NCBI GenBank assembly: GCA_005790965.1
Contig: SXTL01000110.1
Location: 1 to 5,829 of the forward strand
Length of the DNA: 5,829 nt
DNA from: Burkholderiales bacterium
GTDB lineage: Bacteria; Pseudomonadota; Gammaproteobacteria; Burkholderiales; Thiobacillaceae
Direction of reading: 5' to 3'
The notes under the pieces were generated by a model. That model was not told the origin of the DNA, did no database searches, and saw only the letters and a program-made list of their open reading frames with translations. How positions within the stretch are numbered: position 1 is the stretch's first letter; every line of letters starts with the position of its first letter. The position numbers and the translations under genes were made by a program. Positions 1-4,491 of the stretch are shown here, in pieces.

Positions 1-427
1 CCAGCGTGGCGCAGGCGCGTACGGTGCTGGCGGGGTCGGGGACATGTTCGAGCATTTCCATGCAGGTCACGACATCGAACGCGCCCGGCTCGGCGGCGGC
101 GAGTTCTTCGGCAGTGATTTGGCGGTAATCAACCTTAAGGCCCGATTCAAGCATGTGCAGCTTGGCGACCTTGAGCGGTTTTTCGGCCATGTCGATACCG
201 GTCACCTGCGCGCCCCGAGCGGCCATGGATTCGGAGAGGATCCCTCCCCCGCAGCCGATATCGACTACCCGCTTGCCGGCCAGTCCGGCCTGCCGGTCGA
301 TCCAGTCGAGGCGCAGCGGGTTGATCTCGTGCAGGGGGCGAAACTCGCTTTGCGGATCCCACCAGTGATGGGCCAAGGCGCTAAATTTTTCCAGTTCGGC
401 GGGGTCCGCGTTGAGGGTTTGGGTCAT
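1..427 (-). CDS. ubiG: UbiG, ubiquinone biosynthesis O-methyltransferase (3' part cut by window edge)
   Basis: Cytoplasmic SAM-dependent methyltransferase that carries out both O-methylations of the ubiquinone ring. The visible 142 residues are the N-terminal part; E. coli UbiG has about 240, so roughly 95 lie beyond the left edge. The start (M-T-Q-T-L-N) is followed by the conserved HHWWDP at residues 20-25. The SAM-binding glycine loop VVDIGCGGG is at 54-62, the acidic ribose-binding residue D79 is in GIDM, and TCMEMLEHVPDP at 121-132 is characteristic of UbiG. The ATG overlaps the stop of the upstream 122-residue gene (ATGA, 424-427) and has no clear Shine-Dalgarno sequence, so translation is probably coupled. 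It is the last visible gene of a lysR-unknown-ubiG operon. Identity is very secure from the motifs; the operon inference rests on the overlaps. Confidence 0.95.
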   Translation of the reverse strand, partial: MTQTLNADPAELEKFSALAHHWWDPQSEFRPLHEINPLRLDWIDRQAGLAGKRVVDIGCGGGILSESMAARGAQVTGIDMAEKPLKVAKLHMLESGLKVDYRQITAEELAAAEPGAFDVVTCMEMLEHVPDPASTVRACATL

Positions 428-792
428 GATGCGGTGGGCGTCAGAGTAGAGTGAGCATCGTACTTCTGTCGGAAGATAACTTCCAGTTGATCGATCACGC
501 AATCGGCTTTTTCGCCGTGAATGATGTGCCGCGTCATCTGGGCAGAAACCTCATTCAGGAGGCTGTGATCGCTGTCCAGCATCGGGTAAGTGGCTTTGAG
601 ACGGCGCACGGCCTTGATAACGGATTCTTCGTCCGGGCGCGGGATGTCAAGCGGGGTCTGCGCCACAGGCTGGGCTGCAACATCCGCCGTCTGGCGTTGC
701 AAAAGAAATTCGGCGTAATCGAGGAGACTGGCGCGCCCGCCTTCTGGCAGACTACGCCAAGCCTGAAGCAGGCGGCGTTCGGCAGCGTTCAC
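424..792 (-). CDS. Conserved hypothetical protein (122 aa) between lysR and ubiG
   Basis: Function unknown. It starts at GTG (790-792), which overlaps the lysR stop as GTGA (789-792), and its TGA overlaps the ubiG start as ATGA. Such tight packing on both sides argues that it is a real, co-translated gene. The N-terminal segment, about residues 4-33, reads as an amphipathic helix with LPEGGRASLLDYAEFLLQR. This recalls the leucine-rich 'LP...LLDYAEFLL' motif of the DUF2281-type antitoxin-like proteins, but the resemblance is short. A proline/alanine-rich linker follows at about 35-53. A second helical part contains SVIKAVRRLKATYPMLD and a C-terminal stretch ending in DQLEVIFRQKYD. There is no signal peptide, membrane segment or catalytic motif. 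I recall similar proteins next to this type of LysR regulator in other betaproteobacteria, which suggests a functional link to the regulator. That remains inference. Confidence 0.85.
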   Translation of the reverse strand: MNAAERRLLQAWRSLPEGGRASLLDYAEFLLQRQTADVAAQPVAQTPLDIPRPDEESVIKAVRRLKATYPMLDSDHSLLNEVSAQMTRHIIHGEKADCVIDQLEVIFRQKYDAHSTLTPTAS

Positions 793-1700
793 AGGACAAT
801 CTGGCTTTGCAGGAGCGGGCTCTTCTCGATGAAGTCGAGGAAAGACTGCAGCAGTTTGCTGCGGAATTTCTCCGGCGGATAAACCAGCGAGAGTTGCCGG
901 CGCAAAGGCGGTTCAAGCGAGACGGTCACGAGCTCGCCCAGCCGTACCTCTTTGGCAACGGTGGTGGATGAGACCACGGCTACACCTAATCCGGCCGCCA
1001 CTGCGCCCTTAATGGCCTCGCGGCTGCCAAGTTCCATCGAGAGGTTGAGTTCGTCCAGGTTGACCTGATTGTTGCGGAAAAAATCATCAATGCATTCGCG
1101 CGTACCAGAACCGACTTCGCGACTGATGTAAGGCTCGCGCGCCACATCCTTCGGGCTAACGACCGTGCGTTTAGCCAGCGGGCTGTCCGGGGCGCAGATA
1201 ACCACCAGTTCGTCCTGGCAGCAAACCTTGGTGACCAGATTGGGATTGTGCGATGGGGCCTCGATCAGACCCAGATCCAGGGTGTGCTCGGCCACCTTGT
1301 GTTCGATGGTCTCGGAGTTGGCGACCGTCAGGCGCGCCTGAGTGTCCGGGTGCAGGCGTTTGAACTCGCCCAGCAAGCGCGGCAACATGTATTCCGCAAT
1401 GGTTGTCGAAGCCCCAATCAGGAGAGGACCGCTAACCTTGCCGGTGAGCTCTTGTACGCGGGTCTCCATTTCGTGCGAGAGACCAATAATGCGCTCGGCA
1501 AAATCGAGGACCAACTCCCCGGTAGGGGTCAGCGTAATCCGTCCATGCGCCCGCTCAAAGAGACGAGCGTTGAAATGTTCCTCAAGCTGTTTGACCTGAA
1601 AAGTCACCGCAGGCTGCGTCATGAAAAGCAACTCGGCGGCCTTGGTGAAGGACAATTGCTTGGCGACGGTATGAAAGACTTGTAACCGACGGTCTGCCAT
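789..1700 (-). CDS. LysR-type transcriptional regulator
   Basis: A 303-residue DNA-binding regulator of normal LysR-family length. The N-terminal winged helix-turn-helix spans about residues 4-62, with the signature SFTKAAELLFMTQPAVTFQV at 17-36 and a wing ending LTPTGE. A linker helix follows at about 63-88. The periplasmic-binding-protein-like effector domain starts near G91 (GPLLIGAS). It contains ISREVGSGTRE at 192-202, a motif I associate with the CbbR/CysL-like branch; the true effector cannot be read from sequence. The ATG at 1698-1700 is preceded by an A-rich stretch but only a weak ribosome binding site. It heads the operon with the 122-residue gene and ubiG, and faces lplT across a divergent control region, the usual arrangement for a LysR protein acting on its neighbour or itself. 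The regulated genes are not known. Confidence 0.93.
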   Translation of the reverse strand: MADRRLQVFHTVAKQLSFTKAAELLFMTQPAVTFQVKQLEEHFNARLFERAHGRITLTPTGELVLDFAERIIGLSHEMETRVQELTGKVSGPLLIGASTTIAEYMLPRLLGEFKRLHPDTQARLTVANSETIEHKVAEHTLDLGLIEAPSHNPNLVTKVCCQDELVVICAPDSPLAKRTVVSPKDVAREPYISREVGSGTRECIDDFFRNNQVNLDELNLSMELGSREAIKGAVAAGLGVAVVSSTTVAKEVRLGELVTVSLEPPLRRQLSLVYPPEKFRSKLLQSFLDFIEKSPLLQSQIVL

Positions 1701-1742
1701 TTTTTTCTTATCCGGTGATCAATGTCCTTTATTGGAACACAA

Positions 1743-1751
1743 ATTAGACCA
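1743..1751 (-). promoter_or_regulatory. Possible extended -10 promoter of the lysR-ubiG operon
   Basis: On the minus strand TGG followed by TCTAAT (5 of 6 matches to TATAAT) forms an extended -10 element. Transcription would start near 1736, about 36 bases before the lysR ATG. No good -35 is seen at 17 bases, which an extended -10 can tolerate. An imperfect dyad CAAT-N7-ATTG at 1720-1734 lies just downstream of the start point. Prediction by eye only. Confidence 0.3.
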
Positions 1752-1772
1752 GCAAACCATGCGTTAGCCGCC

Positions 1773-1784
1773 TTTCGTACGAAA
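1773..1784. promoter_or_regulatory. Perfect 12-bp palindrome TTTCGTACGAAA, candidate operator
   Basis: A perfect inverted repeat lies in the divergent region between lysR and lplT. It is centred about 42 bases upstream of the predicted lysR start point and overlaps a possible -35 of lplT, so a bound protein could act on either gene. It is not a canonical LysR T-N11-A box (the spacing is one base short), so the binding factor may be the LysR protein or something else. Confidence 0.4.
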
Positions 1785-1802
1785 AATGCGGCGCGATATT
1801 AA
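1774..1802 (+). promoter_or_regulatory. Weak candidate sigma70 promoter for lplT
   Basis: TTCGTA (1774-1779) and TATTAA (1797-1802) are separated by 17 bases, matching 3 of 6 and 4 of 6 consensus positions. They lie about 85 bases upstream of the lplT ATG, and the -35 is buried in the 12-bp palindrome. The match is weak and could be chance. Confidence 0.25.
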
Positions 1803-1885
1803 AAATCCCTCAGCATTCATCGCATTCTCTGCCCCCCATCGCTGGCTTGCGTGATATAACGCCGCATCCTCCAAGACCCCAGCCC

Positions 1886-3226
1886 ATGGATCGCGGTTTT
1901 TACATCATCATGGCGGCGCAATTCTTCTCCGCGCTAGCCGACAATGCGTTGCTTATCACCGCGATCGCCATGCTGCGCGAGATCCACGCGCCGGCCGCTT
2001 ATGAGCCCATGCTGAAATGGTTCTTCACCATTTCTTATGTCTTGCTCGCGGCCTTTGTCGGGGCCTTCGCCGACTCCATGCCCAAGGGTCGGGTCATGCT
2101 CATCAGCAACGGCATCAAGATCATCGGTTGCTTGATGCTGATCGCAGGGGTCAGTCCTCTTTACGCCTACGCCGTGGTGGGTCTGGGCGCTGCGGCCTAT
2201 TCACCGGCCAAGTACGGCATCCTTACCGAATACCTGCCGCACAGCAAACTGGTCGTCGCCAACAGCTGGATCGAGGGCCTCACCGTCGGCGCCATCATCT
2301 TTGGCACCATTTTGGGGGGCTGGATGATCAACCCCGCCCTCCTCACCTGGTTTGGCGAGATCGATGCCTGGCTGCCAATCAAGATCACCTCCAGCTTATT
2401 GGACTACAGCCTGGCCATGGTCGCCGCCCTTTACTTGGTCGCCGCCTGGTTCAACGCGTATGTGCCCGACACCGGGGTGGACCACAAGCCGCTGCATAAC
2501 AATCCGCTCTTTCTCCTGCGCGATTTCTTCCACTGCGTCCGCCTGCTGTGGGTCGACAAACTGGGGCAGATTACCCTTGCGGTCACCACCCTGTTTTGGG
2601 CCGCGGGCGCGACCATGCAATTCATTATGCTGCGCTGGACAGAAGAGGCCTTGCACCTGCCGCTCGACCAGGCCCCCTACATGCAGGCCATCTTCGCCGT
2701 CGGCATTGCTATCGGCGCGGCTATGGCGGGCCGTCTGATCCCCATCCACCGCTCGGTGCGCGTCATTGGCGTCGGTATCGCCATGGGCCTCGCCGCCCTC
2801 CTCATGGTGCCCATCAGCGATGCGGGCCTGGGCCTAGGTTGGGGCAAGAACTTCGTCCTCTTACTGGCCTTTGATGGCCTCTGGTTTGCCAGCGGATTAA
2901 TGTTGGTCGTCGGGGCCATGGCCGGCTTTTTTGTCGTACCCATGAACGCCCTGCTCCAACATCGCGGCCATATCCTGATGGGGGCCGGTCACTCCATCGC
3001 GGTGCAGAACTTCAACGAAAACCTTGGCATTCTCGTTATGCTGGGCCTCTATACCCTGCTCGTCTCGGCACAACTCTCTGTGCAAACGGTGATTATTCTA
3101 TTTGGTCTCTTCATGGCCACTGCCATGTATGGCGTGCATCGCTGGTATCAGCGCAACCTGCGCCAGCACCGCAACGACTTGGTGCGCCTCCTGCAAGCCG
3201 CACGCCATGTCCACGAACACGGCTAG
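1886..3226 (+). CDS. lplT: LplT, lysophospholipid transporter (MFS)
   Basis: Inner-membrane flippase of the major facilitator superfamily that moves lysophospholipids to the cytoplasmic leaflet for re-acylation. It has 446 residues from this ATG, somewhat longer than E. coli LplT (397). About twelve hydrophobic segments are visible. Family motifs in order are FSALADNALL (14-23), FVGAFADSMPKGRVM (57-71), GAAAYSPAKYGILTEYLP (101-118), LFWAAGATMQF (236-246), GFFVVPMNALLQHRG (347-361) and GAGHSIAVQNFNEN (366-379). The extra length is partly a loop at about 150-170 and a charged, His/Arg-rich cytoplasmic tail after about 418. The frame is also open from a TTG at 1847, but the 13 added residues are proline-rich and unlike the family, whose N-terminus matches M-D-R-G-F-Y. 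No clear ribosome binding site precedes either start. The acyltransferase Aas, often its neighbour or fusion partner, is absent from the window. Confidence 0.95.
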   Translation: MDRGFYIIMAAQFFSALADNALLITAIAMLREIHAPAAYEPMLKWFFTISYVLLAAFVGAFADSMPKGRVMLISNGIKIIGCLMLIAGVSPLYAYAVVGLGAAAYSPAKYGILTEYLPHSKLVVANSWIEGLTVGAIIFGTILGGWMINPALLTWFGEIDAWLPIKITSSLLDYSLAMVAALYLVAAWFNAYVPDTGVDHKPLHNNPLFLLRDFFHCVRLLWVDKLGQITLAVTTLFWAAGATMQFIMLRWTEEALHLPLDQAPYMQAIFAVGIAIGAAMAGRLIPIHRSVRVIGVGIAMGLAALLMVPISDAGLGLGWGKNFVLLLAFDGLWFASGLMLVVGAMAGFFVVPMNALLQHRGHILMGAGHSIAVQNFNENLGILVMLGLYTLLVSAQLSVQTVIILFGLFMATAMYGVHRWYQRNLRQHRNDLVRLLQAARHVHEHG

Positions 3227-3252
3227 GCGCACAGCCTCTACGCGAGCTTATT

Positions 3253-3269
3253 GAGCGCGGCGCGCGCTC
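3253..3269. terminator. GC hairpin between convergent lplT and RNA methyltransferase genes
   Basis: GAGCGCG (3253-3259) and CGCGCTC (3263-3269) form a perfect 7-bp stem with a GCG loop, 27 bases after the lplT stop and 43 bases from the opposing gene's stop. Neither strand has a proper T run after it, so it is at best a weak or Rho-assisted bidirectional terminator, or a barrier against 3' degradation. Confidence 0.35.
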
Positions 3270-3311
3270 CCAAAACCCTCAACCAGAGAGCTGGCCTCCT
3301 CCAAGGCGCCA

Positions 3312-4079
3312 CTATAGGGCTTGGCGCTGTCGGACCCGTTCAAACAGGGTAATGGCACAGGCTGCACCGACATTCAGCGATTCCGTTCCGCCCGGCATGG
3401 GGATCCTGAAGCCCGTGGTTACGGCGCGTAAATCGGCGCTTAGGCCAGCGCCCTCGTTACCAAAGGCAAAGGCAGCCGGCTGGGCCAGGCTCAGGTCGTA
3501 AAGGGATTGCGCGGCCTCGAGAACTGCGGCATAGACCGGAATAGCCAATTGTGCAGCCTCCGTGACCAGGTCCGCTCCTTCGCGGATCTGCAGCCGGAAC
3601 TGGGCGCCCTGCCCTCCGCGCAAAGCCTTGGGTGACCACGCCTCAGTACAGCCGCGTGATAACAAAACCTGCCGCACTCCGGCTGCCGCTGCGGTGCGCA
3701 GCAAAGCCCCCATATTGCCCGGATCCTGAATATCCTCCAGCAACAGCACATCGCCCGCCGGGAACGGAGCACCGGACATGGGCAGGTGCAGACTCGCAAC
3801 TACGCCACTCGGCGTGGCCACGGGCGAGATCTGGCGCAACAGGGCCTCTGGGAAGACCACAAGCGGCGCGCCAGCCACACGCCCGGTCCAGTTGGGCAGG
3901 CTGGTTTCAGTCACCGCTACGAGGCCAAGCGAAAGATTCGCCGCCAAGGCCTCCTCGACCAAGTGGGCGCCATCAAGCAAAGTTTCGGCCGTCGCTCGCC
4001 GCGTACGGCTATCGTTTGCCAACGCCGTCAGGTGACGAAAATCGGGGTTATCGCGGGAGGAAATCCTTTTGATGCTCAT
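3312..4079 (-). CDS. TrmH/SpoU-family RNA 2'-O-methyltransferase
   Basis: A 255-residue SAM-dependent RNA ribose methyltransferase of the SPOUT (trefoil-knot) class. An N-terminal L30e-like substrate-binding domain covers about residues 1-95, beginning ISSRDNP and containing LLDGAHLVEEAL (34-45). The SpoU methylase domain follows from about 110. Motif 1 is EDIQDPGNMGALLRTA (115-130) with N122 and R128. Motif 2 is AFGNEGAGLS (205-214). Motif 3 is IPMPGGTESLNVGAACAI (226-243) with the conserved S234-L-N. The RNA target, rRNA or tRNA, cannot be assigned. The frame stays open 186 codons further upstream to 4637, but that stretch runs through a terminator, a promoter and the end of dnaE. The family-like N-terminus M-S-I-K-R-I-S-S-R-D-N-P fixes the start at 4077-4079. 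A TACAAT (4088-4093) ends only 8 bases before the ATG, so the mRNA may be almost leaderless; no Shine-Dalgarno sequence is seen. Confidence 0.93.
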   Translation of the reverse strand: MSIKRISSRDNPDFRHLTALANDSRTRRATAETLLDGAHLVEEALAANLSLGLVAVTETSLPNWTGRVAGAPLVVFPEALLRQISPVATPSGVVASLHLPMSGAPFPAGDVLLLEDIQDPGNMGALLRTAAAAGVRQVLLSRGCTEAWSPKALRGGQGAQFRLQIREGADLVTEAAQLAIPVYAAVLEAAQSLYDLSLAQPAAFAFGNEGAGLSADLRAVTTGFRIPMPGGTESLNVGAACAITLFERVRQRQAL

Positions 4080-4147
4080 GGCCGTCGATTGTACTTGCTG
4101 TAAAGACGCCTCGCCGTACACCCGACTGCAACACATCGCAGCAGCAC

Positions 4148-4176
4148 AAAAAAAGACCCGGTCAACTGACCGGGTC
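4148..4176 (-). terminator. Intrinsic terminator, 9-bp stem and U7
   Basis: GACCCGGTC (4155-4163) pairs perfectly with GACCGGGTC (4168-4176) around a 4-base loop. The plus strand has seven A at 4148-4154, so on the minus strand the hairpin is followed directly by seven T. The plus strand has no T run after the hairpin, so orientation is clear. It ends the candidate sRNA and would also stop read-through from dnaE before the methyltransferase gene. Confidence 0.88.
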
Positions 4177-4178
4177 AA

Positions 4179-4198
4179 ATCCACCAAAAAAGGAGGAT
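4179..4198 (-). other. Weak stem-loop holding one anti-Shine-Dalgarno core
   Basis: In the predicted RNA, AUCCUCC and GGUGGAU can form six base pairs with one central U-U mismatch, closing a loop of six U. This would partly hide the second CCUCC core and leave the first one (minus strand of 4199-4206) single-stranded. Stability is not computed; the pairing is seen directly. Confidence 0.45.
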
Positions 4199-4207
4199 GG
4201 AGGAGAC

Positions 4208-4245
4208 GCCGTTGAAGCGCTTGGGAAAGCGCCGGAGTCAACGGC
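4208..4245 (-). other. Nested 5' stem-loop of the candidate sRNA
   Basis: The outer arms GCCGTTGA and TCAACGGC are perfectly complementary over 8 bp. The inner arms GCGCTT and AAGCGC add 6 bp around a 4-base loop, with an asymmetric bulge between them. Neither strand has a T run next to it, so it is not a terminator. It would protect the 5' end of the RNA. Its position directly after the predicted start point supports a structured RNA. Confidence 0.6.
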
Positions 4246-4256
4246 ATTAGTATTGT

Positions 4257-4284
4257 CTTATATAACTTTAGTTTTAGCAACCAA
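4257..4284 (-). promoter_or_regulatory. Sigma70-like promoter of the candidate sRNA
   Basis: On the minus strand, TTGGTT (4279-4284, 3 of 6) and TATAAG (4257-4262, 5 of 6) are 16 bases apart. They lie in the most AT-rich stretch of this part of the window (about 4251-4292). The predicted start near 4250 falls immediately before the nested stem-loop. The -35 match is modest, but the placement fits well. Confidence 0.5.
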
Positions 4285-4292
4285 TATACCAA

Positions 4293-4491
4293 GGGTAAGG
4301 TTAACGAGCCCCACCGCTGTGGCAGAAATGCCAAGTTCGGAAAGATCAGGCCGGCGGCTGCGCTCGTACAAGCAAGTGCGCCGTGGCAGGTACGCCGTGG
4401 CAAGAGGCTCGCCCTCTGGCCGATTGCGGTGGCAGGAGGCCACCGATTGCGTTTAGGATGCCCACCCTCTGGCCGAGGGCTTAGGGTTTGT
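4293..4491. repeat. Patch of short direct and inverted repeats downstream of dnaE
   Basis: About 200 bases with no convincing gene but many short repeats. CGCCGTGGCA occurs at 4379-4388 and 4393-4402, with one-mismatch relatives at 4315-4324 and 4425-4434. CCCTCTGGCCGA occurs at 4412-4423 and 4465-4476. CCGATTGCG occurs at 4420-4428 and 4443-4451. Three hairpins are present: a 7-bp stem at 4427-4433/4439-4445 with loop AGGAG, a 5-bp stem at 4403-4407/4413-4417, and a 5-bp stem at 4465-4469/4475-4479. The last lies just after the dnaE stop but has no T run. It may be a decayed repeat element or a structured dnaE 3' untranslated region; I do not recognise a named family. Confidence 0.45.

Larger units (their letters stand above)
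4148..4250 (-). ncRNA. Candidate anti-Shine-Dalgarno small RNA
   Basis: All parts of an independent sRNA gene are visible on the minus strand. A sigma70-like promoter (4257-4284) would start transcription near 4250. A nested stem-loop follows: an outer 8-bp stem (4208-4215/4238-4245) and an inner 6-bp stem (4217-4222/4227-4232). Next comes a pyrimidine-rich linker read as GUCUCCUCCAUCCUCC, then six U, then a terminator with a 9-bp stem and seven U. The linker carries two CCUCC cores. The second continues as CCUCCUUU, matching the anti-Shine-Dalgarno tail of 16S rRNA, so the RNA could pair with mRNA ribosome binding sites and block or redirect translation. The size, about 100 nt, is typical of trans-acting sRNAs. 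From memory this resembles a described betaproteobacterial toxic small RNA family with an anti-Shine-Dalgarno; I could not verify membership. The alternative is an untranslated leader of the methyltransferase gene. Confidence 0.65.

Noticed and set aside
44..882. Plus-strand frames opposite ubiG and the 122-aa gene
   Set aside because: Antisense shadows of clearly coding minus-strand genes, with no recognisable domains.
1847..1885. TTG start adding 13 residues to LplT
   Set aside because: No ribosome binding site, proline-rich non-family residues, and the ATG at 1886 matches the family N-terminus.
3491..4103. Alternative frames within the methyltransferase gene on both strands
   Set aside because: Overlap a gene with all SpoU motifs intact; their translations are Cys/Arg/Pro-rich shadows.
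4192..4250. Plus-strand double GGAGG followed at ideal spacing by a TTG and a 12-codon basic mini-ORF
   Set aside because: It looks like a leader peptide, but the GGAGG motifs are the complement of the sRNA's anti-Shine-Dalgarno linker and the mini-ORF is the complement of its stem-loop. No plus-strand promoter is seen.
4148..4284. Transcription attenuator controlling the methyltransferase gene
   Set aside because: No alternative antiterminator pairing with the terminator arms and no leader peptide on the minus strand was found, so an independent sRNA fits better. Not fully excluded.
4258..4443. Minus-strand 61-codon frame starting at GTG, with a hydrophobic C-terminal end
   Set aside because: No ribosome binding site, composed mostly of the repeat patch, overlaps the predicted sRNA promoter, and resembles no family I recognise.
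4253..4456. Plus-strand 67-codon frame in the same gap
   Set aside because: Arg/Ser-rich translation typical of spurious GC-rich frames, no ribosome binding site, and explained by repeats.
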